64,000 bases of DNA from contig NZ_CAMVPU010000017.1 in NCBI RefSeq assembly GCF_947169445.1, positions 1-64,000 of the forward strand, in the 5' to 3' direction. The DNA is from an uncultured Butyrivibrio sp. Lineage in GTDB: Bacteria > Bacillota > Clostridia > Lachnospirales > Lachnospiraceae. A program made the translations under genes and the position numbers. Shown one piece after another: positions 7,449 to 16,493 of this stretch (positions are counted from its first letter, which is position 1; each line of letters opens with the position of its first letter). The notes beneath the pieces are model-generated. The model was not told where the DNA came from and did not search any database. It worked only from the letters and a program-made list of their open reading frames with translations.

Positions 7449-9380
7449 TTAGTCTTCAACCTTCTTTTTAAGAAGTCCCAGCATCAGGCAACCTACAGCT
7501 GATCCCACAAGGAGAGCTACGAGGTACATTCCCACGTTACCTACTACAGGGAATACGAAGATTCCGCCGTGAGGAGCCATAAGTGTGCATTTGAATACCA
7601 TTGAAAGAGCACCTGCAACACCTGAACCAACCATAAGTGAAGGAATAACTCTAAGTGGATCTGCAGCAGCAAATGGGATAGCACCCTCTGTAATGAAGCA
7701 AAGACCCATGATGAAGTTTACAGGACCTGACTTTCTCTCAGCTGGTGTGAACTTGTTCTTAAAGATGAGTGTTGCAAGAGCAATCGCAATTGGAGGAACC
7801 ATACCGCCAACCATAACTGCAGCCATGATCATGTAGCCTGTCTCGTTCTGGTTTGCAAGAGCAGCAGTACCAAATACGTAAGCAGCCTTGTTGAGAGGGC
7901 CACCCATATCTGTTGCCATCATAGCACCCAGAAGAACACCAAGAGTAACGATTGAACCTGTACCCATTCCATTAAGAATATTTGTGATCCATGCATTAAG
8001 AGCGCCAACGATAGGGTTGATAGCGCACATTACTACACCGATTACGAGAATACCGCAAAGAGGATAAATAAGTACCGGCTTGATTCCTTCAAGAGCCTGA
8101 GGAAGCTTTTCACAGATCTTTTCCAGGAAAAGAACTATGTAACCAGCTGCGAAACCAGCTACCAGAGCGCCGAGGAAAGCGGATGGAACGTTACCGCCGG
8201 GAGCAGCAAATGTAGCTCCTGTGCTTGCAAGAGCACCGCCAACGAAACCAACAGCAAGACCAGGACGGTCTGCAATACTCTGAGCAATGAAGCCTGCAAG
8301 AATAGGAAGCATGAAGCCAAATGCAGCGCCGCCTATTGTCTTGAACCATGCAGCAACAGGTGTGTTAGTACCGAAGTTACTTGGATCAATTGAATAATCG
8401 TCAAGAAGGAATGCGATAGCAATCAGGATACCGCCACCGATAACGAATGGAAGCATATGTGAAACACCGTTCATAAGGTGCTTGTAAAGCTGTCTTCCAA
8501 TTGATTCATTTCCTGTATCAGCAGCCTTTGTAACAGTGCCTGTGTGATGATAAGGAGTTGTTTCACCTTCGTTAGCTTTCTTAAGAAGACTTTCAGGATT
8601 GTGAATGGCTTCCTTGGTAGATGTGATTATAACCTGCTTGCCATCAAATCTTCCCATATCGATATTCTTGTCGCAGGCAATAATGATTGCGTCAGCTTCA
8701 GCAATTTCGCTGGCTGTGAGAACATCCTTGGCACCTGCAGAGCCATCTTTTTCAACCTTGATGCTAAGCCCCATCTCTTTTGCCTTGAGTTCAAGAGCTT
8801 CAGCAGCCATGAAAGTATGTGCAATACCTGTAGGACATGCAGTTACGCCAAGGAGCTTTTTGCATACAGGAGCTGGCTTTGGAGCGGCAGCAGCTGCCTT
8901 CTTTGCAGCCTCTTCCTTATCCTTCTCGGCTTCCTTGGCATCGATGATTCCAAGGAACTCTTCAGGAGTCTTAGCCTCGATAAGCTTTGCAGAAAATGAC
9001 TGATCCATCAGAAGAGTCATGAGCTTTGAAAGAACTTCAAGATGTGTATCAGCAGCTGTATCAGGAGCTGCAATCATGAAGAACAACTTACTTGGATTTC
9101 CGTCAAGTGACTTGTAATCAATTCCTTCAGGAATTGTAATGGCTGTTACACCAGCCTTAGCAACAGCAAATGATTTGCCATGTGGAACTGCAATCCCCAT
9201 ACCAATTGCTGTAGAACCTTTTTCTTCTCTTGCGAGAATAGCTTTTTTGAAAGCTGATACATTGTTGAGGTTACCAACCTTCTCATGCAGCTCGATGAGC
9301 GCATCAATAGCACCGTTCTGGTCAGCTGCACTGACATTTAAGCTGATGCCATCTTTCATGAGTAAATCTGTGATTTTCAT
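7449..9380 (-). CDS. fruA: Fructose-specific PTS enzyme IIABC
   Basis: A 643-residue membrane permease that imports fructose and phosphorylates it to fructose 1-phosphate. EIIA domain: residues 1-150, active histidine in GIAVPHGKS. An Ala/Lys/Glu-rich linker (about 150-170) follows. EIIB domain: about 172-275, active cysteine in GVTACPTGIAHTFMAAEAL. EIIC: about 300-640, multiple membrane segments and the conserved GGPLNKAAY and EGAIPFAAADPLRVIPS stretches. The A-B-C order and length match Gram-positive FruA. AAAGGAGGG lies before the ATG. It is preceded by fruK, whose product uses fructose 1-phosphate. Confidence 0.96.
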   Translation of the reverse strand: MKITDLLMKDGISLNVSAADQNGAIDALIELHEKVGNLNNVSAFKKAILAREEKGSTAIGMGIAVPHGKSFAVAKAGVTAITIPEGIDYKSLDGNPSKLFFMIAAPDTAADTHLEVLSKLMTLLMDQSFSAKLIEAKTPEEFLGIIDAKEAEKDKEEAAKKAAAAAPKPAPVCKKLLGVTACPTGIAHTFMAAEALELKAKEMGLSIKVEKDGSAGAKDVLTASEIAEADAIIIACDKNIDMGRFDGKQVIITSTKEAIHNPESLLKKANEGETTPYHHTGTVTKAADTGNESIGRQLYKHLMNGVSHMLPFVIGGGILIAIAFLLDDYSIDPSNFGTNTPVAAWFKTIGGAAFGFMLPILAGFIAQSIADRPGLAVGFVGGALASTGATFAAPGGNVPSAFLGALVAGFAAGYIVLFLEKICEKLPQALEGIKPVLIYPLCGILVIGVVMCAINPIVGALNAWITNILNGMGTGSIVTLGVLLGAMMATDMGGPLNKAAYVFGTAALANQNETGYMIMAAVMVGGMVPPIAIALATLIFKNKFTPAERKSGPVNFIMGLCFITEGAIPFAAADPLRVIPSLMVGSGVAGALSMVFKCTLMAPHGGIFVFPVVGNVGMYLVALLVGSAVGCLMLGLLKKKVED

Positions 9381-9449
9381 AGTCCCTCCTTTACGGGTGT
9401 TTCCCCTTGTTTCTTGCTATATAAAGAGTAAAAATACTCAGTTATATCT

Positions 9450-10355
9450 TTATAATTTTTCGTAGATCGCTTTTATTGCTTCCCCTGTTGCCAGATCGTC
9501 AGAAAATGCAGTGGCGCTTCCTGCAGCAGTTCCCATCTTTAAAGCCTCTTCGTAGTTGTGAGTCTGATTAAAACCGGCTATAAAGCCAGCCACCATCGAA
9601 TCTCCCGCACCTACAGAATTTCTAACTGTTCCCTTTGGGACTCCGATTCTGTATTTTTCTCCGGTTTCGGTTATGAGCATTGCGCCGTCACCTGCCATGG
9701 AGATAAGTACGTTTCTTGCGCCCATTTCCTGAAGCTTCTTGGCATGTGCTTCTATTTCATCATCAGTTTTTAAAACGGTTCCAAACATTTCGCCAAGCTC
9801 ATGATTGTTGGGCTTTATCAGGAATGGATGATATTTAAGAACGTTCTTTAAAAGATCCTTTGTGGCATCTACTACGGTATCTATTTTTCTGTCCTGAAGC
9901 TTTTCAAGGATCTTTTCATAAATATCGCTTGGAAGAGTGCTTGGAATACTTCCGGCCAGGATAATGGTATCGCCGTCCTTAAGCTCATCAAGCTGTGTAA
10001 AGAGCTTATCAAGGGCCTCCTTCGGAATCTTAGGACCCTGGGCATTTATTTCGGTTTCTGTTTCTCCCTTGATCTTTACATTGATACGGGAGATACCTTC
10101 AGGCAGCTGGATGAAATCAGCCTTGATGCCTTTTTTATCAACGCTTTCTGCAATTGCTTTTCCGGTAAAGCCGGCTACAAAGCCAAGAGCAGTATTATCT
10201 ATTCCAAGGTTCTTTAAAATAGTTGAAACGTTGATGCCCTTTCCTCCAAAATAGCATTCCTCTGAGTCAGAACGGTTAGTCATTCCCGGAAGAAGCTTGC
10301 TTCCCATTCTTACGACATAGTCAATTGCTGGATTAAAGGTGATTGTGTAGATCAT
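9450..10355 (-). CDS. fruK: 1-phosphofructokinase
   Basis: A 301-residue PfkB-family sugar kinase that converts fructose 1-phosphate and ATP to fructose 1,6-bisphosphate. It opens with MIYTITFNPAIDYVV, carries the N-terminal glycine motif YFGGKGINVS, and has the C-terminal catalytic motif GAGDSMVAGF with the conserved aspartate. Start and length fit FruK, and AGGAGG precedes the ATG. The stop codon of fruR lies within the fruK ribosome binding region, so the two are translationally close. It bridges FruA to glycolysis. Confidence 0.95.
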   Translation of the reverse strand: MIYTITFNPAIDYVVRMGSKLLPGMTNRSDSEECYFGGKGINVSTILKNLGIDNTALGFVAGFTGKAIAESVDKKGIKADFIQLPEGISRINVKIKGETETEINAQGPKIPKEALDKLFTQLDELKDGDTIILAGSIPSTLPSDIYEKILEKLQDRKIDTVVDATKDLLKNVLKYHPFLIKPNNHELGEMFGTVLKTDDEIEAHAKKLQEMGARNVLISMAGDGAMLITETGEKYRIGVPKGTVRNSVGAGDSMVAGFIAGFNQTHNYEEALKMGTAAGSATAFSDDLATGEAIKAIYEKL

Positions 10356-10364
10356 ATATTCCTC

Positions 10365-11141
10365 CTACTTCGAATTTTGCTCATCAGAAGTATCATTTAC
10401 ATTTTTGATAATTGTTTTGCTGCTATAGTTCTTGGAAACTTCACGATCCGTGATAATGCAGCAGTTTGGAATATCAGCGAAGGTGACAGAGCTCACTTTG
10501 CCGAATTTGGTGTGGTCAGCCAGTATATAGGAAACATAAGCGTGTTTGACGGCTTCCTGTTTAACAAGGGCTTCATCCACATCCGGGGTAGTGTAGCCTG
10601 CATGAAGTGAAATACCGTTGGTTCCCATAAATGCCTTGGTGAAATGATATTTACTGATTCCTTCAATACAGTCCGGACCGATAATGGCCTCTGTGGTGGG
10701 CTTGCATCTGCCACCGATGATCATGGTGTTTAAGCCTTTTTCCACGAGCTTCTTGGCATGTACTATGCCGTTGGTGATATATTTGGCCTTGGTATTGGTG
10801 ATGTACTTGATCATCTCTAAAGTGGTTGTTCCGGAATCTATATAAACAAAATCCTGATCATTTATAAGAGAAGCAGCGTATTTACTGATTGCTTCCTTCT
10901 CCTCGGTGTTAAGAACTGCCTTGGCAGAAACACTTGGTTCAAAGGTGTTAACGTCCTGCTCCGCAATTGAAGTAGCTCCTCCGAAGACCTTGACTATCTT
11001 TTTCTCTTCGTGGAGAGCAGATAAATCTCTTCGGATAGTGGCGGCAGAAGCATCGAATTCCTCCATGAGTTCTGCAACAGTCACAACATTTCTTTCATTT
11101 ATTAATGTAACGATAAGATCTCGTCGTTCCTGAGTTAGCAT
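10365..11141 (-). CDS. fruR: DeoR-family transcriptional regulator of the fructose operon
   Basis: A 258-residue repressor. The N-terminal DeoR helix-turn-helix covers about residues 6-58 (VAELMEEFDASAATIRRDLSAL). A sugar-phosphate-sensing domain follows, with DSGTTTLEMIKYI and the C-terminal DHTKFGKVS. FruR proteins of this family usually respond to fructose 1-phosphate. It is the first gene of the operon, so autoregulation is likely. AT-rich direct repeats upstream at about 11270-11375 are candidate operators. AGGGGG lies before the ATG. Assignment to fructose rests on the neighbours. Confidence 0.9.
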   Translation of the reverse strand: MLTQERRDLIVTLINERNVVTVAELMEEFDASAATIRRDLSALHEEKKIVKVFGGATSIAEQDVNTFEPSVSAKAVLNTEEKEAISKYAASLINDQDFVYIDSGTTTLEMIKYITNTKAKYITNGIVHAKKLVEKGLNTMIIGGRCKPTTEAIIGPDCIEGISKYHFTKAFMGTNGISLHAGYTTPDVDEALVKQEAVKHAYVSYILADHTKFGKVSSVTFADIPNCCIITDREVSKNYSSKTIIKNVNDTSDEQNSK

Positions 11142-11157
11142 TGTGTCCCCCTAGCCT

Positions 11158-11220
11158 ATACATTCTTGAATTTCTAATTCAAGAATGTATTTATTCTTGG
11201 ATCTTTATCCAGGAATGCAT
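11158..11220. repeat. 33-bp palindrome plus second hairpin, upstream of fruR
   Basis: Positions 11158-11190 form a perfect palindrome with 15-bp arms (ATACATTCTTGAATT) around TCT. The same 33 bp occur at 52267-52299 and 52411-52443, far from any fructose gene. It is followed here by ATTCTTGGAT-CTTT-ATCCAGGAAT, a second small hairpin; the 52-kb repeat also follows its palindrome with ATTCCTGGA. This looks like a short copy of a dispersed element inserted in the fruR leader rather than a FruR operator. Confidence 0.75.
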
Positions 11221-11269
11221 AAGAAATGATTATTTCATTCACTGATAAGAGCATAATAACATCACCTTC

Positions 11270-11375
11270 AATCATAATCAATCAAAAATAATCACAAACA
11301 ATCATGGCACTAATTGTGAAATAATCACAAAACATCACAAAATAATCAAAAACGCTCACAACGTGCATGAAAACG
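11270..11375 (-). promoter_or_regulatory. Candidate FruR operator array and promoter region of the fructose operon
   Basis: On the minus strand this stretch repeats TTTGTGATTATTT-like words several times (plus-strand AATCACAAA, ATCACAAAATAATCA, AATCAAAAA). AT-rich direct repeats of this kind are typical of DeoR-family operators. It lies 130-230 bp before the fruR ATG, with the palindrome at 11158-11190 in between. The divergent CheC-like gene starts at 11517, so the region may serve both directions. I see no other gene-like signal in 11191-11516. Confidence 0.45.
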
Positions 11376-11516
11376 CGCAATCTCTTTTGATTAAAAGAAT
11401 ATTAAAAAACAATAAAGCTTTATCTATATTGCGTAAAAAACATTTACAAAGCAGTAGTAAAAAATTACAATAAGATTAGAGTTTGTCTAAGATTAAAGCC
11501 TTAGGAGGTACTGATT

Positions 11517-12122
11517 TTGGAAATAATCGAATTAACTCAGGAACAGATAGATATCATAGGTGAGATTGCTAATATCAGCATGGGTAATTCAGCAACCACG
11601 CTCAGTATGATGGTAAATAAAAAAGTTGATATCACAACGCCTAACGTTAAGATGATAAAAAGAAGTGAGGCGCTTGATGATTATGAAAAGACCTGTATTT
11701 TTGTACAGATACATTATGTTAAGGGTCTTCAGGGCAATAATGTTCTTGTGTTAAAGGAGCATGACGTGAAGGTTATGACCGACCTTATGATGGGCGGTGA
11801 CGGCACCAATACTGCCGGAGAGATTACAGAACTTCATTTATCAGCAGCTTCAGAGGCTATGAACCAGATGATGGGCACCAGTGCAACATCTCTTTCTTCC
11901 ATGCTCGGAGTTCCGACGGATATCAGTACACCTATCGTTAATCAGATTGATGTAGACAGTATCAAAGTTTTTGAAAAAATGTTTGATACTACTTACGATA
12001 AATTTGTTAAAATAGCTTTTAGGATGACAATAGGTGACCTAATCGATTCCGTCATGGTACAATTGTATCCGGTGCAGTTCGCAGTGGATATGTGCCAAAA
12101 ATTCATGGATAAAGGGAAGTAA
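11517..12122 (+). CDS. CheC-like CheY-P phosphatase / chemotaxis protein
   Basis: A 201-residue cytoplasmic protein with two CheC active-site motifs of the form [D/S]xxxExxN, followed about 22 residues later by a proline: DIIGEIAN...ITTP near residue 12 and SAASEAMN...ISTP near residue 109. Both are intact, as in the CheC/FliY phosphatases that dephosphorylate CheY-P. The flagellar FliN-type C-terminal domain of FliY is absent. The start is TTG 11517, supported by TAGGAGGT 8 nt upstream; no in-frame ATG fits. It is first in a five-gene run (gaps 8, 14, 13 and -4 bp) with a DUF4317 protein, a two-component pair and a diguanylate cyclase, so its target may be a response regulator in this operon rather than the flagellar switch. 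Confidence 0.82.
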   Translation: MEIIELTQEQIDIIGEIANISMGNSATTLSMMVNKKVDITTPNVKMIKRSEALDDYEKTCIFVQIHYVKGLQGNNVLVLKEHDVKVMTDLMMGGDGTNTAGEITELHLSAASEAMNQMMGTSATSLSSMLGVPTDISTPIVNQIDVDSIKVFEKMFDTTYDKFVKIAFRMTIGDLIDSVMVQLYPVQFAVDMCQKFMDKGK

Positions 12123-12130
12123 TACGGGTA

Positions 12131-13267
12131 ATGAATAAGGCAGAAACTTTAGAAATCAAGAAGCAGTTTACACCGGACAGGTGCACAATTGACCACATTT
12201 GTGGATGCTATGTGGATCACGAAAAGAACAAGAGACTTACTTTTAGAAATGCCTTTGGACAGATTCCAGAGGAGGAAATGTTCAAATATCTGGATATTTT
12301 CCAACATACACTTGCAGGTACTTTTGGCAAGAACCTAATTAGTCTTGAGTTCCCTCTAGACCAGGAACAGCCAGGAGGGACTCAAGATTTTCTTTTAACA
12401 CTGAGAAACTCCAGACTTGAGGATGATGAGCTGGTAGATGAGTTCTATGACAAGATAATTGCCAATTACGTAAATGGTGAGAACTACTATATTATTGTTG
12501 TTCATGCAGTTTACGATATCCCAGGGATCACAAGGGATGGAATAGAGATGGAGGATGCTTCCGAGAAGATTTATGACTATATTCTCTGCAGTATCTGCCC
12601 TGTTAAGCTCTCTAAGGCCGGGCTTGGCTACAATGAGAGCAAAAATGTTATTGAGGACCGCTTCCGTGACTGGATTGTAGAAGGTCCTACAAAGGGATTT
12701 CTTTTCCCTGCATTTATAGAAAGAGATACAGATATCCATAACATGCTGTATTTCACCAAAAAGCCTGATGATCTTCAGCCTGAGTTTGTTGAAGCAATGT
12801 TTGGAGGAAGAGCTCCAATCTCAGCTCCTGAGCAGAAGGATCTTTTTGATGCAGTTGTTCAGAATGTTATTGGTGACCAGGCTGATTACGACATCATGAA
12901 GAATATTCATGATAACTTGAATGATATGATCGAGGACCATGAGGGAGATCCTGAGCCTCTGGAACTTACCAAGAATGATGTCAAGCAGCTTTTACAGGAT
13001 AGTGGTGTTCCGGAAGAAAGAATGGACTATTTTGAGGAGAACTACGCAAAATGTGCTGGAGAAGAGGATTATCCACTCCTTGCCAGCAATATTGCCAACA
13101 CCAAGAAGTTTGACATTGAAACTCCGGATGTGGTGATCAAGGTTAAGCCCGACAGAACAGACCTGGTGGAATCCAAGATTATAGATGGCAGGCAGTGTCT
13201 TGTTATTGCTGTTGATGATCATATAGAAGTTAACGGTATTAACGTGCGAACCTTTATGAACAAATAA
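12131..13267 (+). CDS. DUF4317 family protein
   Basis: A 378-residue soluble, acidic protein that I recognise as DUF4317, a family of unknown function common in Lachnospiraceae. It has no signal peptide or membrane segment. Visible features are a conserved N-terminal TIDHICGCYV and a central ILCSICPVKLSKAGLGY. Its start is 8 bp after the CheC-like stop, so the two are co-transcribed. The function is not known, and the context (chemotaxis-like phosphatase, two-component system, c-di-GMP synthesis) suggests signalling only by association. Confidence 0.75.
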   Translation: MNKAETLEIKKQFTPDRCTIDHICGCYVDHEKNKRLTFRNAFGQIPEEEMFKYLDIFQHTLAGTFGKNLISLEFPLDQEQPGGTQDFLLTLRNSRLEDDELVDEFYDKIIANYVNGENYYIIVVHAVYDIPGITRDGIEMEDASEKIYDYILCSICPVKLSKAGLGYNESKNVIEDRFRDWIVEGPTKGFLFPAFIERDTDIHNMLYFTKKPDDLQPEFVEAMFGGRAPISAPEQKDLFDAVVQNVIGDQADYDIMKNIHDNLNDMIEDHEGDPEPLELTKNDVKQLLQDSGVPEERMDYFEENYAKCAGEEDYPLLASNIANTKKFDIETPDVVIKVKPDRTDLVESKIIDGRQCLVIAVDDHIEVNGINVRTFMNK

Positions 13268-13281
13268 AGACAGGGGTAAAG

Positions 13282-13989
13282 ATGATTCAACTTGCTATAG
13301 TAGAGGATGAAGATTCGTACGCTAGGCAGCTTGAGGACTTTGTTAATAAGTACCAGGCTGAGAGCGGCAACTATTTTAAAATAACCAGATTTACAGATGG
13401 CGATGAGATTACCAATGGCTATAAGGGGCAGTTTGACATAATTCTCATGGATATTGAGATGAAGCTGATGGACGGCATGACTGCTGCCGAAGAAATCAGA
13501 AAACTGGATCAGGAAGTAGTCATAATGTTTATCACCAATATGACTAACTACGCAATCAGGGGCTATCAGGTAGATGCTCTTGATTACGTGCTTAAACCTG
13601 TCAGCTATTTCGCATTTTCTCAGAAGCTTGGTAGAGCCATCAGTAAGATGCGCAAGTCCTCTGCGAAGATCATTTCCATAGATATGCCCTCCGGGGTAAA
13701 AAAACTGGATATAGACAATATCTTTTATATAGAAAGTGAAGGACATAATCTCAATTTCTATACTACCGGAGGCGATTTTACCATTAGAGCCAAAATGGGA
13801 GACTTTGAGGAACAGCTTGCTGACTATAATTTCTTTAGAAGCAATAAGGGATATATTGTTAATCTCAAATATGTGGACGGAGTAGAGAACGGAAGTTGTC
13901 TGATTGCCGGAAAACAGCTTCAGATAAGCAGAGCGAGAAAGAATGATTTTATGTCTGCGCTGACGGATTATATGGCATCATTGCCGTGA
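13282..13989 (+). CDS. LytTR-family response regulator (AgrA-like)
   Basis: A 235-residue regulator. The receiver domain covers residues 1-120, with acidic pocket EDE, phosphoacceptor Asp57 in LMDIEM, Thr85 and Lys105 in LKPV. The C-terminal LytTR DNA-binding domain is at about 135-230 (FYIESEGHNLNFYTT; FFRSNKGYIVNLKYV). LytTR regulators bind short direct repeats and often control secreted or surface functions in response to peptides. The partner kinase starts 13 bp downstream. Length and residues are normal. Confidence 0.93.
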   Translation: MIQLAIVEDEDSYARQLEDFVNKYQAESGNYFKITRFTDGDEITNGYKGQFDIILMDIEMKLMDGMTAAEEIRKLDQEVVIMFITNMTNYAIRGYQVDALDYVLKPVSYFAFSQKLGRAISKMRKSSAKIISIDMPSGVKKLDIDNIFYIESEGHNLNFYTTGGDFTIRAKMGDFEEQLADYNFFRSNKGYIVNLKYVDGVENGSCLIAGKQLQISRARKNDFMSALTDYMASLP

Positions 13990-14002
13990 AACAGGAACTA
14001 TT

Positions 14003-15313
14003 ATGGAAAAAGTTTATCAGGATATTCCGAGAATATATACAGCTCTTGCAGAATGGCTGGCATGCCTTACATACTGCATGGTGTTAAAAAGACGTGTCAA
14101 GAATGAAGAGTTTGTCCTTTCTACTATTTTGGCACTTATTGTTCAGAGTATGTTCCTGGTATTGACTAAGGGACTTCCTGTAGTCTGGTGGATACCCTGT
14201 ATGTTGATGGCTGTGGGTTTTATGTTTGTATATCTGGCATTTACCTGCGATGATACCAAAAATGTAATCGGATATTATTGTGCCAGGGCTTTTCTTTTGG
14301 CGGAACTGGCGGCTTCCCTTGAATGGCAGCTGGCTAGCTTTTTCAGAAATGTCACACCTTCAATTCTGGTCCAGATTCTGATTCTTTTGGCTGTGTATGG
14401 ACTTGTTTTTACCTGGGCTCACTACATGGAGGTCAGTATTACAAGAGGCGTTTTTCAGCTGGAGATCAACAAACACGAGTTGTGGGCTGCAGTACTTATA
14501 GCAGCTGCGGTTTTTGCATTTAGTAACCTTAGCTTTGTATTTAGGAATACGCCATTTTCGGGATCTCTTATGGCAGATGTCTTTTACATAAGAACCCTGG
14601 TGGATCTGGCGGGAATCATGATCCTGTACGTGTATCAGAGCCGAATCTGTGAGCTTTTGGCGGAAAAAGAGCTGCGAAATATCCATGCCATGCTAAAGGC
14701 TCAGTATGATAAATATCGAAACTATCAATCTACCTTTGAACTGATCAATATGAAGTATCATGATCTGAAACATCAGATAGCAGGACTTCGTGCGGAAATG
14801 ACTGATGAGGAGAGAAAAGAGTGGATTGACAGTCTTGAGCAGGAGCTGGAATCCTATAGTCCTGAGCTGGAAACCGGAAACAGTGTTCTTGATACGCTTA
14901 TTGCCGGCAAAATGATGAACTGCAGAGCCAATAATATCAAGATTACCTGCGTGGCTGATGGAGATATTCTGGATTTCATGCACGTTGCCGATATTTGTAC
15001 GATTTTTGGTAATGCACTTGATAATGCGATTGAGAGTGTGACACTCCTTGAAGACCCTGAGAAGAGACTTATTCATTTATCTATTTCTCAGAAAAAGGGA
15101 TTTATACTGATCCAGATAAATAACTATTGTGAGAATACCATTACCATGAAGAATGGATTTCCTGTCACTACTAAGGCAGATTCCAGCAATCATGGCTTTG
15201 GTCTTAAGAGTATAAGATATACTGTAGAAAAATACCATGGAACCCTGAATTTTGATCTGAAGGATAACTGGTTTGAGCTTAAAATGCTTATTCCAAAGGG
15301 AGGTCAGGGATGA
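14003..15313 (+). CDS. AgrC-like sensor histidine kinase (GHKL)
   Basis: A 436-residue membrane kinase. About six hydrophobic segments occupy residues 10-215. A coiled stretch leads to the phospho-acceptor His253 in YHDLKHQI. A GHKL ATPase domain follows, with an N-box at FGNALDNAIESV and a G-box at NHGFGLKSIRYTVEKYHG. This matches peptide-sensing kinases of the AgrC/ComD/BlpH class. No agrB- or agrD-like gene is next to it, so the signal is unknown. It overlaps the diguanylate cyclase gene by 4 bp (ATGA). Confidence 0.92.
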   Translation: MEKVYQDIPRIYTALAEWLACLTYCMVLKRRVKNEEFVLSTILALIVQSMFLVLTKGLPVVWWIPCMLMAVGFMFVYLAFTCDDTKNVIGYYCARAFLLAELAASLEWQLASFFRNVTPSILVQILILLAVYGLVFTWAHYMEVSITRGVFQLEINKHELWAAVLIAAAVFAFSNLSFVFRNTPFSGSLMADVFYIRTLVDLAGIMILYVYQSRICELLAEKELRNIHAMLKAQYDKYRNYQSTFELINMKYHDLKHQIAGLRAEMTDEERKEWIDSLEQELESYSPELETGNSVLDTLIAGKMMNCRANNIKITCVADGDILDFMHVADICTIFGNALDNAIESVTLLEDPEKRLIHLSISQKKGFILIQINNYCENTITMKNGFPVTTKADSSNHGFGLKSIRYTVEKYHGTLNFDLKDNWFELKMLIPKGGQG

Positions 15314-16437
15314 ATATTATCGCCGTGGCCGTAGCAGATTATATAGGCTTCATATTGCTGGTGGCAATGCTTATCAGCAGCCATATCAGAAGATCTGCTC
15401 ATGGAGTACAATTTAAGATTTTTACAATCATTGCAACGATGTCGGCAGCTGCCTGCGTTGTTGATTTTTTCATGTTCTATTGTGATGGGAAGGTTGGAAC
15501 TATATACTATCTTATCAATCTTGTAGGTAATACCTTCTGTTTTATTGCCAATCCGGTCTTTGCTGTTGGGTGGTGTCTTTATACTGAAGCTAAGCTTTAT
15601 AATTCCGATGCCAGGGTAAAAAAGAGATTTAAGCCCTTGGCTTTACCAGGGGCAGTGCTGGTGGCCATAGCGCTTATAAATATGTTTGTTCCATTAATAT
15701 TCTATATTGATGATACGAATGTGTATCACAGGCTGCCGCTTAGTTACATGTTTTATGTAGTACTTTTTGGCTACATGGTATATAGCATAGTGGTAGTAAA
15801 ACAATATGAAGAAAGATATGATAAACTCAGGTTTTTCCCGCTGCTTCTTATGATGGGACCTATCGTTCTTGGATGTACCCTGCAGATCATATTCTATGGT
15901 GTATCTCTTATATGGGTATCCCTTTCTGTTGGAATTACAGCTATCTATATGGCTATGCAGAATGAGTTTTCCTATGTGGATACGCTGACTGGTCTGTACA
16001 ACAGAGCCTATATGGACTATGTTATGGACCTTTATACCAAGGAGAATAAACATAAGCTTGGCGGAATCATGATCGATGTCGATTATTTCAAACAGATCAA
16101 TGATACCTATGGACATTCTGTCGGAGATGAAGCTTTGATTGATGTGACGAGAATTATCCTTTTTAGTAAGCCGGATAAAGCCTTGGCCATCAGGTTCGCG
16201 GGAGATGAGTTTATTCTTGTTGTAAAAGACTGCAACGATGCTTCCATGCAAAAGATTATCTCTGATATAAGGGATGAACTGGCACAGTTCAATGAAACGG
16301 AAGGACGCCAGTATAAGCTTTCGCTTTCCATGGGCTATGCGCTCTTTGATTCGGAAAAAGACAACTCGGACAGCTTCTTCAAGCATATGGATGACAATAT
16401 GTATGAGGAAAAAATGAAGAAGCACGCGGCAAGATGA
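15310..16437 (+). CDS. Membrane diguanylate cyclase (GGDEF domain)
   Basis: A 375-residue protein. Seven or so hydrophobic segments span residues 5-215. A GGDEF domain begins at DTLTGLYNRAYM and carries RFAGDEF at about 295-301. The signature is AGDEF instead of GGDEF; AGDEF enzymes are known to be active, so synthesis of c-di-GMP from two GTP is likely. The metal-binding IDVDYFKQINDTYGH stretch is intact. I see no RxxD inhibitory site immediately before the signature. Translation is coupled to the kinase by the ATGA overlap, which suggests the two-component signal and c-di-GMP act together. Confidence 0.9.
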   Translation: MNIIAVAVADYIGFILLVAMLISSHIRRSAHGVQFKIFTIIATMSAAACVVDFFMFYCDGKVGTIYYLINLVGNTFCFIANPVFAVGWCLYTEAKLYNSDARVKKRFKPLALPGAVLVAIALINMFVPLIFYIDDTNVYHRLPLSYMFYVVLFGYMVYSIVVVKQYEERYDKLRFFPLLLMMGPIVLGCTLQIIFYGVSLIWVSLSVGITAIYMAMQNEFSYVDTLTGLYNRAYMDYVMDLYTKENKHKLGGIMIDVDYFKQINDTYGHSVGDEALIDVTRIILFSKPDKALAIRFAGDEFILVVKDCNDASMQKIISDIRDELAQFNETEGRQYKLSLSMGYALFDSEKDNSDSFFKHMDDNMYEEKMKKHAAR

Positions 16438-16493
16438 TGGAATTGATAAAATATTAATATATAGTCGTGGAACATATAATACACTTTGTGACA

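Noticed and set aside
8605..9003. Long plus-strand frames opposite fruA
   Set aside because: They mirror the Ala/Lys-rich linker and EIIB of fruA; composition bias explains the open frames.
11158..11190. FruR operator
   Set aside because: The identical palindrome occurs at two sites unrelated to fructose genes, so a dispersed repeat is the simpler reading.
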